NCBI GenBank assembly: GCA_019347595.1
Contig: JAHWLA010000004.1
Coordinates: 1-32,451 of the forward strand
Direction of reading: 5' to 3'
From: Actinomycetota bacterium
Lineage (GTDB): Bacteria; Actinomycetota; Acidimicrobiia; Acidimicrobiales; JAHWLA01
Length of the DNA stretch: 32,451 bases
The notes below the pieces were generated by a model, which saw nothing but the letters and a program-made list of their open reading frames with translations, was not told where the DNA came from and did not search any database. Each line of letters starts with the position of its first letter. Within the stretch, counting starts at the first letter, position 1. Shown here piece by piece: positions 22,483-29,654 of the stretch. The position numbers and the translations under genes are program-made.

Positions 22483-23279
22483 GCGAGGCGAACGACGCAC
22501 CGGTCGGCGCGCTGCGCATCGATGTGTTCACCATCTTCCCGGCCGTGGTCGAGGGGTTCCTTTCGGAGAGCCTGATCGGCAAGGCCAGGCGAGCGCGGCT
22601 GCTCGACCTGCGCGTGCACGACCTGCGTTCGACGGCTGTCGATCCTCACCGCTCGGTCGACGACGCCCCCTTCGGCGGCGGAGCCGGGATGGTGTTGGCT
22701 CCGGAGCCCATCTTCGGCGCCGTCGAGAAGGTGCAACCGCCTCGGCCGTTGCTGCTGCTCGGCCCGGGCGGGCGGCGGTTCACCCAGGCGGTCGCCCGCG
22801 ACCTGGCTGCGGGCCGGCCCGGTTTCTCGCTGCTGTGCGGGCGCTACGAGGGGGTCGACCAGCGGGTCGTCGACCATCTGGTCGACGACGAGCTGTCGAT
22901 CGGCGACTACGTGCTGGCCGGTGGCGAGGCGGCCTCGCTCGTGGTGATCGAGGCGGTGGCACGGCTGGTGCCCGGCGTGATGGGCAACGAGGCGTCGGCC
23001 CACGACGAGTCGTTCAGCGACGGGCTGCTCGAGTACCCGCACTACACGAGGCCCGCCGACTTCCGTGGATGGGGCGTCCCGGACGTCCTGCGCTCGGGTG
23101 ACCACGGCCGCATCGCCCGGTGGCGCCGGGCCCAATCGTTGCGCCGGACGCTGGCCCGCAGGCCCGATCTCATCGAGGCTCGCGGCGGCCTGCGGGACGA
23201 CGAGGTGCGCCTGCTCCGGGAGCACGGCTATTCTGAGTCGTCCCCCGGGAACATCACCGAGGAGCCTCCCGCGCCATGA
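22479..23279 (+). CDS. trmD: tRNA (guanine37-N1)-methyltransferase TrmD
   Basis: TrmD methylates G37 of tRNAs using SAM through a trefoil knot, preventing frameshifts. It has 266 residues. Motifs are LRIDVFTIFPAVVEGF, DDAPFGGGAGMVLAPEP, LLCGRYEGVDQRV (SAM knot), ELSIGDYVLAGGEAA and HYTRPADFRGWGVPDVLRSGDH. The GTG start at 22479 adds about 12 residues before the conserved RIDVFTIFP; no nearer start codon is available. It overlaps the MDR gene upstream and rplS downstream (ATGA at 23276-23279). Confidence 0.97.
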   Translation: MSEANDAPVGALRIDVFTIFPAVVEGFLSESLIGKARRARLLDLRVHDLRSTAVDPHRSVDDAPFGGGAGMVLAPEPIFGAVEKVQPPRPLLLLGPGGRRFTQAVARDLAAGRPGFSLLCGRYEGVDQRVVDHLVDDELSIGDYVLAGGEAASLVVIEAVARLVPGVMGNEASAHDESFSDGLLEYPHYTRPADFRGWGVPDVLRSGDHGRIARWRRAQSLRRTLARRPDLIEARGGLRDDEVRLLREHGYSESSPGNITEEPPAP

Positions 23280-23626
23280 ACCCCACCGATCTGGTCGACC
23301 GCAGCAGCTTGCGCGACGACGTGCCCGCCTTCTCGCCGGGCGACCACCTCAAGGTCCACGTACGCGTGGTCGAGGGCAACCGCGAGCGCGTCCAGGTGTT
23401 CCAGGGTGACGTCATCCGTCGCCAGGGTTCCGGGGTGCGCGAGACGTTCACCGTCCGCAAGGTGAGCTTCGGCGTGGGCGTGGAGCGCACGTTCCCCGTG
23501 CACTCGCCGATCATCGCCAAGATCGAGGTCGTGCGGCGGGGCGACGTCCGCCGGGCGAAGCTCTATTACCTGCGCGACCTGCAGGGGAAGGCAGCGAAGA
23601 TCAAGGAGAAGCGGGCGGCGCGGTGA
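23276..23626 (+). CDS. rplS: 50S ribosomal protein L19
   Basis: L19 lies at the subunit interface. It has 116 residues. FSPGDHLKVHVRVVEGNRERVQVFQGDVIRRQGSGVRETFTVRKVS and the end RRAKLYYLRDLQGKAAKIKEKR are diagnostic. ATG 23276 lies in the trmD stop, with GAGGAG about 11 nt upstream, a long spacing that suggests reliance on coupling. The stop overlaps lepB in GTGA (23623-23626). Confidence 0.98.
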   Translation: MNPTDLVDRSSLRDDVPAFSPGDHLKVHVRVVEGNRERVQVFQGDVIRRQGSGVRETFTVRKVSFGVGVERTFPVHSPIIAKIEVVRRGDVRRAKLYYLRDLQGKAAKIKEKRAAR

Positions 23627-24303
23627 CCACGGAGGCAGCGCCTCCTGGGGGGGAGACAACGGCCGACACGCCGCACGCAATCGAGCCGGCGCCGGTCGAC
23701 CGGACGAGCGTCGCGGTGCGGACGATCCGCGAGCTGCCCGTTCTCTTCTTGGTGGCGCTCGTCATCGCCTTCCTGGTCAAGACGTTCGTGGCCCAGGCGT
23801 TCTACATCCCGTCGGGCTCGATGCTGCCCCAGCTCCAGCTCTACGACCGGGTGGTCGTCTCCAAGGTCGCGTACAAGCTCCATGAGCCGCGACGGGGCGA
23901 CATCGTGGTGTTCGACGAGCCGATTCGCGACTTCGTGCCCGAGCCGGACCACGGCAACGCCGTGGCCAAGGCGGTGAACTGGGTGCTGGAGCGGGTGGGC
24001 ATCGTGCCGCCGTCCACCGACGAGTTCATCAAGCGCGTGATCGCCCTGCCGGGCGAGAGCGTCGAGGGCAGGGACGGCAAGATCTTCATCGACGGACGCG
24101 AGCTGCGGGAGCCCTACCTCGACGCCACCGTCCGGACGGGCGCCTTCGGACCTGTGACCGTCGAAGACGGCGAGCTGTGGGTCATGGGCGACAACCGCGG
24201 CAACTCGCAGGACAGCCGGGTCTTCGGCGCCATCGACCAGGACACGGTGGTCGGACGCGCCATCGTGAGGGTCTGGCCCCTGGCCGATGCCTCGTTCCTG
24301 TAG
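23623..24303 (+). CDS. lepB: Type I signal peptidase
   Basis: This membrane protease removes signal peptides from exported proteins on the outer face of the cytoplasmic membrane. It has 226 residues. After a 35-residue cytoplasmic Pro/Thr-rich tail comes one membrane helix (about 38-57). The catalytic Ser66 is in FYIPSGSMLPQL, and the general base Lys137 in FIKRVIALPGESVEG; box E is GDNRGNSQDSR. The S/K dyad is complete. The GTG start overlaps rplS. The gene follows rplS in many actinobacteria, so the context is normal. Its stop is followed after 3 nt by the DUF2469 -10 hexamer. Confidence 0.96.
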   Translation: MTTEAAPPGGETTADTPHAIEPAPVDRTSVAVRTIRELPVLFLVALVIAFLVKTFVAQAFYIPSGSMLPQLQLYDRVVVSKVAYKLHEPRRGDIVVFDEPIRDFVPEPDHGNAVAKAVNWVLERVGIVPPSTDEFIKRVIALPGESVEGRDGKIFIDGRELREPYLDATVRTGAFGPVTVEDGELWVMGDNRGNSQDSRVFGAIDQDTVVGRAIVRVWPLADASFL

Positions 24304-24306
24304 CCC

Positions 24307-24312
24307 TACCAT
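24307..24312 (+). promoter_or_regulatory. -10 element of leaderless DUF2469 gene
   Basis: TACCAT ends 6 nt before ATG 24319 in the 15-nt gap after lepB, with no ribosome site. Confidence 0.5.
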
Positions 24313-24318
24313 GGGCGC

Positions 24319-24612
24319 ATGAGCGCCGAGGACCTCGAACGGTACGAAACCGAGATCGAGCTCCAGTTGTACCAGGAGTACCGAGCGGTCCTTCCCATGT
24401 TCCGCTACGTCGTGGAGACGGAGCGGCGGTTCTATCTGGCCAACGAGGTGAACATGGAGGCGCGCAACAAGGACGGGCGCACCTACTTCGAGATCGAGCT
24501 CGGTGACGCGTGGGTGTGGGACATGTACCGGCCCGCCCGCTTCGTCTCGTCCGTCCGCGTCGTCACGTTCAAGGACGTCAACGTCGAAGAGCTGCCCGAA
24601 AAGGAGCTCTAG
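24319..24612 (+). CDS. DUF2469 family protein
   Basis: This 97-residue acidic protein is highly conserved in Actinomycetota and always found near lepB/rnhB and yraN. It is recognised by MSAEDLERYETEIELQLYQEYR, VETERRFYLANEV and the end TFKDVNVEELPE. No function is established for the family. It is rich in aromatic and acidic residues with no signal or TM segment, so it is cytoplasmic. The last codons carry AAGGAG (24601-24606), which serves as the ribosome site of yraN, and its TAG shares one base with the yraN GTG. Confidence 0.93.
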   Translation: MSAEDLERYETEIELQLYQEYRAVLPMFRYVVETERRFYLANEVNMEARNKDGRTYFEIELGDAWVWDMYRPARFVSSVRVVTFKDVNVEELPEKEL

Positions 24613-24959
24613 TGACCGACGTGCGCCGGGCGCTCGGCGCCCGCGGCGAAGCGGCCGTCGCCTCGTGGTACGAGGCGCGGGGCTACGAGGTGTTGGCCCG
24701 GAACTGGACGTGTCGCGAGGGCGAGCTCGACCTGGTCGTCCGGCAGGGACGCGCGTTCGTGTTCTGCGAGGTGAAGACGCGCACGACCGATGCGTTCGGG
24801 ACGCCGGCCGAGGCCGTCACCCGTGCCAAGCAGGACCGCCTGCGCCGCCTGGCCGCCCGGTGGCTGGAGGAGGACGCCCCGGTCCGCCCTCGCGAGATCC
24901 GCTTCGATGTGGCCGCCGTCCTCGACGACGAGATCGACGTCATCGAGGGTGCGTTCTGA
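24612..24959 (+). CDS. yraN: UPF0102 (YraN) nuclease-fold protein
   Basis: This 115-residue protein has the PD-(D/E)xK-like core: GEAAVASWYEARGYEVLARNWTCREGELDLVV, then FVFCEVKTR, giving the acidic and Lys residues typical of Holliday-junction-resolvase-like folds. Enzymatic activity of YraN is not well established. The start is GTG 24612, set by AAGGAG at 5 nt. It overlaps the DUF2469 stop by one base. In most actinobacteria comM and dprA follow directly; here four genes on both strands intervene. Confidence 0.93.
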   Translation: MTDVRRALGARGEAAVASWYEARGYEVLARNWTCREGELDLVVRQGRAFVFCEVKTRTTDAFGTPAEAVTRAKQDRLRRLAARWLEEDAPVRPREIRFDVAAVLDDEIDVIEGAF

Positions 24960-24982
24960 CCGCCCGGCCCTGACCCCCGCCG

Positions 24983-25180
24983 TCAGCGGCCCGGCCGCCG
25001 CCGGTGACGGTGCTCCCAGCAGGCGTGGTGCCAGTGGCGCCGCAGGTCCGGCGCTTGGCGGGGCACGACCACCAGGTGCCCGACGCCGGCCGGTATCTCC
25101 TGGTTGCACCCCGGGCAGAGGTACGCCTTGCGGGCCTCGTAGGGCTGGATGCGACGAACCTCGGCCGGCTCCTCGCTCAC
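24983..25180 (-). CDS. Small Cys/His protein (65 aa), actinobacterial conserved
   Basis: This 65-residue protein contains CPGC (about residues 22-25) and later HLVVVP...HWHHACW, a probable zinc-binding arrangement like an HNH or ribbon knuckle. Similar proteins in Streptomyces are often named ATP/GTP-binding protein, without evidence for nucleotide binding; the conserved core IQPYEARKAYLCPGCNQEIPAGVGHLVVVP is what I recognise. The C-terminus is strongly basic (EHRHRRRPGR), suggesting nucleic acid contact. The GTG start overlaps the stop of the upstream 37-residue membrane protein in GTGA (25177-25180). It is convergent with yraN. Confidence 0.78.
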   Translation of the reverse strand: MSEEPAEVRRIQPYEARKAYLCPGCNQEIPAGVGHLVVVPRQAPDLRRHWHHACWEHRHRRRPGR

Positions 25181-25290
25181 CGCGGGAGGAGCGCCCACAG
25201 GAGGAGCACGGCCACCACGGCCAAGGCCGACGCCACCAGCACATAGTCGGACGTGCGTCGCTTCTGCGGGCGATAGGGGTTGAATCCCAT
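25177..25290 (-). CDS. Small single-pass membrane protein (37 aa)
   Basis: This tiny protein reads MGFNPYRPQKRRTSDYVLVA and then a hydrophobic stretch to WALLPR. A basic cytosolic N-terminus (residues 1-15) is followed by one transmembrane helix (about 17-34) and a three-residue end. Short MGFNPYR-type membrane proteins beside the Cys/His small protein occur in other actinobacteria, as far as I recall; function is unknown. It is coupled to the next gene by GTGA. ATG 25290 is 7 nt after a GATACT hexamer, and there is no ribosome site, so it is predicted leaderless. Confidence 0.75.
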   Translation of the reverse strand: MGFNPYRPQKRRTSDYVLVASALAVVAVLLLWALLPR

Positions 25291-25297
25291 GGCACTC

Positions 25298-25305
25298 AGT
25301 ATCGT
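25298..25305. promoter_or_regulatory. Overlapping divergent -10 elements (small membrane protein / hydratase)
   Basis: The plus strand reads TATCGT (25300-25305), 8 nt before ATG 25314. The minus strand reads GATACT (25303-25298), 7 nt before ATG 25290. They overlap by four bases in a 23-bp gap. Confidence 0.5.
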
Positions 25306-25313
25306 CGGCGCGC

Positions 25314-26084
25314 ATGGACACCCTGATCGTGGAGCGGTCCGGAGGCATCGTCACCGTCACCATGAACCGGCCGGACAAGAAGAACGCAGCCGACATGACC
25401 ATGTGGCGTGAACTCCAGGCCACGTTCCGGGAGATCGCCGACCGCCGCGACGACCGGGTGGTCGTCCTCACCGGTGCGGGCGGCTCCTTCTGCTCGGGGG
25501 CCGACCTGGGGGACCCGGCGACGGTGGAGCTGCACCACCTGCCCCGGATGCGCCTGATCCACTCGGTCGCCGTCGCCCTCCACCGCCTGCCCCAGCCCAC
25601 GATTGCCAAGGTCGGCGGCGTGGCCGCGGGCGCGGGCTGCAACATGGCGTTCGGCTGCGATCTGATCGTGGCGTCCGAGGACGCCCGCTTCTCCGAGATC
25701 TTCTCCCAGCGCGGCCTGTCCGTGGACTTCGGCGGCTCGTGGCTCTTGCCGCGGCTTATCGGGCTCCATCGGGCCAAGGAGCTCGCCTTCTTCGCCGACA
25801 TCCTCTCGGCCGCCGACGTCGCCGCCTTCGGGCTCGTCAACCGGGTGGTCCCTGCCGACGAGCTCGACGACTTCGTCGAAGCCTGGGCGACGCGCCTGGC
25901 TGCCGGCCCGCCACTCGCCCTGTCGATGACCAAAGCCGTGCTCAACAACTCGATCGCTCCTTCCATCGAGCACGCCCTCGAGGTGGAGGGTTACGCCCAG
26001 AGCGTCAACTTCGGCACGCAGGACGCCGGCGAGGCGATGCGAGCCTTCATCGAGAAGCGGCCGCCGACCTTCACAGGCCGGTGA
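25314..26084 (+). CDS. Enoyl-CoA hydratase/isomerase family protein
   Basis: This 256-residue crotonase-fold enzyme has oxyanion-hole segments GSFCSGADLGDPA (about 58-70) and GGVAAGAGCNMAFGCDLIVAS (about 102-122). The later active-site loop is FSQRGLSVDFGGSWLLPRLIG, which keeps one acidic residue (Asp) in the pattern of PaaG-type isomerases; the first catalytic Glu of classical hydratases is not obvious. It therefore probably isomerises or hydrates an unsaturated acyl-CoA in a catabolic pathway. The start ATG 25314 is predicted leaderless. It converges with the transpeptidase gene 9 nt later. Confidence 0.93.
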   Translation: MDTLIVERSGGIVTVTMNRPDKKNAADMTMWRELQATFREIADRRDDRVVVLTGAGGSFCSGADLGDPATVELHHLPRMRLIHSVAVALHRLPQPTIAKVGGVAAGAGCNMAFGCDLIVASEDARFSEIFSQRGLSVDFGGSWLLPRLIGLHRAKELAFFADILSAADVAAFGLVNRVVPADELDDFVEAWATRLAAGPPLALSMTKAVLNNSIAPSIEHALEVEGYAQSVNFGTQDAGEAMRAFIEKRPPTFTGR

Positions 26085-26092
26085 CGATCGAG

Positions 26093-26114
26093 GTCAGCGT
26101 GGGAGCGCGCTGAC
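26093..26114. terminator. Possible hairpin at convergent hydratase/transpeptidase ends
   Basis: GTCAGCG (26093-26099) and CGCTGAC (26108-26114) form a 7-bp stem with an 8-nt loop that includes the transpeptidase stop codon. No T-run follows, so the terminator call is weak. Confidence 0.25.
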
Positions 26115-27977
26115 GAAACGGGCGGCGATGGGCGCCGCCTCCCTGCCGCCGACGCCGCCGCCCTCGACGAGCACGGCGAAGGCGATGGTGCCCGAGAAGC
26201 CCGCGAACCAGGCATGCGTCTTCGGGGGCACGTCCGTGCCGAATTCCGCCGTTCCCGTCTTGCCCGCCACCTCACGCCCGGCGACCGCAGCCGCCGTTGC
26301 CGTGCCCGCGGTGACCACCTCGCGCATGAGCGCGCGCAGCGCGTCGACGATCGGAGGGGCGAGCGTCTCCGTGGTGGCCGGCTCCGCGTCCCCCGCGAGC
26401 AGCGACGGCGCTCGCCATCGCCCTCCGGCTGCGGCTGCGGCGACGCTTGCCATGAGCAACGGACTCGCCGTCACGCGCCCCTGACCGATGGCGGCTGCGG
26501 CCCGTTCGGCGTCGTCACGAGGGTCGGGAAAGGCGCCGCCCGCCACGGGGAGCGGCAAATCCAGCTCGGCCTCGAAGCCGAACCGGCGTGCCGCGTCCGC
26601 CAGCGCACCGTCGGGCAGACGGGCGGCCACTTGGACGAAAACGGTGTTGCAGGAGTGGGCGAAGGCGGTGCGGAACGCGATATCCCCCGCCGACTCACCT
26701 TCGAAGTTGCGGAAGGGCTTGCCGCCGACGGTCACCTGCGGCGGGCAGGACACCGGCGTGGCGGGCGTCATTCCGTTGGCCAGGAGGGCGGCCGTCGTGA
26801 CGATCTTGAACGTCGAACCCGGCGGGTAGCGGCCCGCGAGCGCCCGGTTGAAGGCGTGGTCCAGGGGTCTGCTGGCGACCGCCCGCACCTCGCCCGTTCC
26901 CACGTCCACGGCAACGAGGGCGGCGGGCAGGGTGACGCCGTCGAGGGCCGCGTCGGCCGCCGTCTGCACGGCGCGCTCGAGCGTCGTCGTCACCGGCGTG
27001 CCCGGCACGCCGTCGAACTGCGTCAGCGTGGCCACCAGCTCGTTGCTGCCGTCGGCCTCGATGCGCACCTCGCCCGACGGCTGTCCGGCCAGTTCCCGCT
27101 CACGAGTGGCTTCCAGCCCGCTGAGGCCCACCTCGTCGCCCACCACGTACGGCTCGCCCAGCTCCTTCAGGCGTTCGGCCGTGATCTCGCCGACCCGCCC
27201 CACGGTGTGGCGGGCGAACGCCGCCGACGGCGTGAGCCGGGCCGTTTTTCGTCGGAAGACCAGCCCGGGCACCGGTTGGAGGTCGCCCCGCACGGCGGCA
27301 TAGCGCTCTTCTCGGAGATCGATCACGGGCACGAATACGTCGGGCCGCAGGCCCGGTCGGTCGAGGAGAGCGTGCACCCGAGCGGGGTCCACGCCTACGT
27401 GTTGCTGGAGCGCGGCCGTCACGTGGGACCGGTCACGGACGCGGCGGGGCTCGATGCCCACCGACACCACCTGTCCCACGGCGGTGATCGGGCTGCTGTC
27501 GGCGGCGAGGATCGGCGCCCGTTCGGGCCACTGCCTGGTGCGCGAGAAATGCATGCCTGCCCCCAGTTGCGGGTGGAGCGTGGCGCGGGCCCAGCGCACC
27601 AGCCAGTCGCCGTCGCGACGGACGAGATCGAAGGAGCCCTCGTACTCCCACGTCCCGAGCCCGCGAAGGCGGAGCTCGGCCGTGAATGCAGCCGTGGCCG
27701 CGTCGCCTTCCCGGCGCACCGTGCCGCGGCGGAACCTCCGCGTCGCCACCTGGAGGTCTCGCGTCATCGCCTCGTGCGTGTCCGCGAACTCGGCGGGCGG
27801 GTCGGCCACCAGCGCCCGCATCTCCACCCACTCGCCGCGAGCCCATCGGTCGAGGTAGGCGCGAACGGCGTCCTCGGGGCCGTTCGAGGAACGAGCGCGC
27901 ACGACGACGAAGGCGCCCACCCCTACGACCAGCACCGCAACCGTGATGGCTGCCGCCGTGACCCACGTCCGTCGCAT
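26094..27977 (-). CDS. Class B penicillin-binding protein with MecA_N domain
   Basis: This is a peptidoglycan D,D-transpeptidase of 627 residues. It has an N-terminal membrane anchor (about 6-27, VTAAAITVAVLVVGVGAFVVV), then an NTF2-like MecA_N domain (about 30-150, GPEDAVRAYLDRWARGEW), a dimerisation region and a C-terminal transpeptidase. The catalytic motifs are complete: STFK (about 386), SCN (about 441) and KTG in GKTGTAE (about 570). Domain order matches PBP2a-like and actinobacterial PbpA/PBP-lipo-type enzymes; the MecA_N domain alone does not prove beta-lactam resistance. The start ATG 27977 lies 7 nt after a CAGAAT hexamer; ATG 27986 would overlap that hexamer. It is divergent from comM. 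Confidence 0.93.
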   Translation of the reverse strand: MRRTWVTAAAITVAVLVVGVGAFVVVRARSSNGPEDAVRAYLDRWARGEWVEMRALVADPPAEFADTHEAMTRDLQVATRRFRRGTVRREGDAATAAFTAELRLRGLGTWEYEGSFDLVRRDGDWLVRWARATLHPQLGAGMHFSRTRQWPERAPILAADSSPITAVGQVVSVGIEPRRVRDRSHVTAALQQHVGVDPARVHALLDRPGLRPDVFVPVIDLREERYAAVRGDLQPVPGLVFRRKTARLTPSAAFARHTVGRVGEITAERLKELGEPYVVGDEVGLSGLEATRERELAGQPSGEVRIEADGSNELVATLTQFDGVPGTPVTTTLERAVQTAADAALDGVTLPAALVAVDVGTGEVRAVASRPLDHAFNRALAGRYPPGSTFKIVTTAALLANGMTPATPVSCPPQVTVGGKPFRNFEGESAGDIAFRTAFAHSCNTVFVQVAARLPDGALADAARRFGFEAELDLPLPVAGGAFPDPRDDAERAAAAIGQGRVTASPLLMASVAAAAAGGRWRAPSLLAGDAEPATTETLAPPIVDALRALMREVVTAGTATAAAVAGREVAGKTGTAEFGTDVPPKTHAWFAGFSGTIAFAVLVEGGGVGGREAAPIAARFVSALPR

Positions 27978-27984
27978 GTCGCCC

Positions 27985-28007
27985 ATTCTGCACGGGGGGT
28001 GTGACAG
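27985..28007 (-). promoter_or_regulatory. Transpeptidase promoter, RecA-NDp-like 23-nt element
   Basis: On the minus strand CTGTCACACCCCC is followed by CGTG and CAGAAT, the same 23-nt layout as before ftsY and comM. The ATG follows after 7 nt, so the message would be leaderless. Confidence 0.6.
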
Positions 28008-28036
28008 TGAAGCGATCCGCGAATTGAGCGGTGTCA

Positions 28037-28059
28037 TTGTCACACCCCCTCGCTAAGGT
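28037..28059 (+). promoter_or_regulatory. comM promoter, RecA-NDp-like 23-nt element
   Basis: TTGTCACACCCCC is followed by TCGC and TAAGGT. It is the best match of the three: TTGTCR and TAnnnT of the mycobacterial consensus with exact spacing, although GTG after R is CAC here. It faces the transpeptidase promoter 29 nt away. An 80-nt leader precedes the comM start. Confidence 0.65.
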
Positions 28060-28139
28060 GATCGACGTCGCTTCGGCGATCCGTTCCTGCGGCCGGCGTC
28101 CAGGCCCTGCTCCAGCAAGAAACCCTCTTGGAGCATGCC

Positions 28140-29654
28140 GTGATCGCCACCATTCCGTCTGCCACCCTGCTCGGCGTCGAGGGCTACCCGGTCGCCGTCG
28201 AAGCCCACGTCTCCACCGGCCTGCCCGGCTTCCACGTGGTCGGGTTGCCTGACGCCGCCTGCCGCGAGTCCCGCGATCGCGTGCGCGCCGCGCTGCTCTC
28301 GAGCAACCTGCCGTGGCCGCTGCGGCGGGTCACCGTGAACCTGGCGCCCTCGGGGATGCGCAAGACCGGCGCCGGGCTCGATCTCCCCATTGCCATCGCG
28401 CTGCTGGCGGCGGCGGGGGAGTTGCCCATCGAGGCGTTGACGGGAATCGCCTGCATCGGCGAGCTCGGCCTGGACGGGTCGGTGCGCCCGGTGCCCGGCA
28501 TCCTGCCGCTCGTCGACGCGGTCGACGTCCCCATCGTCGTCGTCCCCGAGTCCTGTCGCCGGGAGGCGGCGCTCGTCGGCCGCCACGACGTGCGCGCCGT
28601 CGCCACCCTGTCGGTGGTTGTCGACGCCTTGCGCGGCGACGGGCCGTGGCCCGACGCGTCGACAGCCGAGGACGACCCCGACCCACCGTCCGACCCGCCG
28701 CCCGACCTGGCCGAGGTGCGAGGCCAGCGCGTGGGCCGATGGGCGCTCGAGGTGGCGGCGGCCGGCGGCCACCACCTGCTCATGACCGGGCCGCCGGGCG
28801 CGGGCAAGACGCTGCTGGCCCAGCGCCTGCCCGGCATCCTGCCGCCGCTGACGCGCGAGCAGGCGCTGGAGACGACGCGCGTGCACTCGGCAGCCGGCGT
28901 GCCGCTACCGCCCCGCGGAATGGTCGAGCGCCCGCCGTTCCGGGCGCCGCACCACAGCGCCTCGGCCGTTTCGCTCGTCGGCGGCGGGACGGCCGTCATG
29001 CGGCCCGGCGAGAGGTCGTGCGCCACCAACGGCGTGCTCTTCCTCGACGAGCTGGGCGAGTTCCACGCGGGCGTCCTCGACATGCTTCGCCAGCCGCTCG
29101 AGGAAGGCGTCGTCCGGGTGTCGCGGGCCCGGGCGACGGTCACCTTCCCGGCGCGGTTCCTGCTTGTCGCCGCCATGAACCCGTGTCCGTGCGGACGCGC
29201 CGGGCCTCCTGGTGCGTGCCGGTGCAGCGAGACCGAACGCGCTCGTTACGCGCGGCGTGTGTCCGGGCCGTTGCTCGACCGATTCGACCTGCGCGTCGCC
29301 GTCACGTGGGCCGATCCCGAGGAACTCCTCGGCGCCGCCCCCGCCGAGTCGTCCGCCGACGTGGCGGCGCGGGTCGCATCGGTACGCGTCATGGCGGCGG
29401 CTCGCGGCGTGCGGGTGAACGCCGCCATCCCCGCCGAGCGGCTCGACGAGGTGGCGCCCGTGACGAAGCCCGCGTGGGACGTGCTCGACCGCCGGCTGCG
29501 GTCGGGGGCGCTCACGGCCCGCGGGCTGCATCGGGTACGCCGGGTGGCCCGCACGCTGGCCGACCTCGACGGGTGCGAGACCCTCGACGAGGAGCACGTG
29601 TGCGCGGCCATGGCGCTGCGTGTCGACCACGCCGATCTCGGGCTGGCGTCGTGA
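28140..29654 (+). CDS. comM: ComM/YifB-type AAA+ Mg-chelatase-like ATPase
   Basis: ComM-family proteins are hexameric helicases that promote branch migration during natural transformation. This has 504 residues. The N-terminal Lon-like domain begins IPSATLLGVEGYPVAVEAHVSTGLPGFHVVGLPD; the AAA+ part has Walker A GPPGAGKTLLAQRLPGILPP (about 217 onward), Walker B FLDELGEF, and CPCGRAGPPGACRCSE, a Cys cluster typical of the family. The C-terminal Mg_chelatase_C domain ends with DLDGCETLDEEHVCAAMALR. GTG 28140 is chosen because GGAG lies 6 nt upstream and the family N-terminus starts there; TTG at 28128 is the alternative. It overlaps dprA in GTGA. Confidence 0.96.
   Translation: MIATIPSATLLGVEGYPVAVEAHVSTGLPGFHVVGLPDAACRESRDRVRAALLSSNLPWPLRRVTVNLAPSGMRKTGAGLDLPIAIALLAAAGELPIEALTGIACIGELGLDGSVRPVPGILPLVDAVDVPIVVVPESCRREAALVGRHDVRAVATLSVVVDALRGDGPWPDASTAEDDPDPPSDPPPDLAEVRGQRVGRWALEVAAAGGHHLLMTGPPGAGKTLLAQRLPGILPPLTREQALETTRVHSAAGVPLPPRGMVERPPFRAPHHSASAVSLVGGGTAVMRPGERSCATNGVLFLDELGEFHAGVLDMLRQPLEEGVVRVSRARATVTFPARFLLVAAMNPCPCGRAGPPGACRCSETERARYARRVSGPLLDRFDLRVAVTWADPEELLGAAPAESSADVAARVASVRVMAAARGVRVNAAIPAERLDEVAPVTKPAWDVLDRRLRSGALTARGLHRVRRVARTLADLDGCETLDEEHVCAAMALRVDHADLGLAS

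Noticed and set aside
26094..27977. Acquired beta-lactam resistance gene (mecA) on a mobile element
   Set aside because: Only the domain order is shared; base composition matches the neighbours and there are no mobile-element marks, so it is a chromosomal PBP.
28037..28059. Ordinary sigma-70 promoter with -35 TTGTCA and -10 TAAGGT
   Set aside because: The spacer would be only 11 nt, too short for normal sigma-70 promoters; the fixed 23-nt layout fits the RecA-NDp class better.
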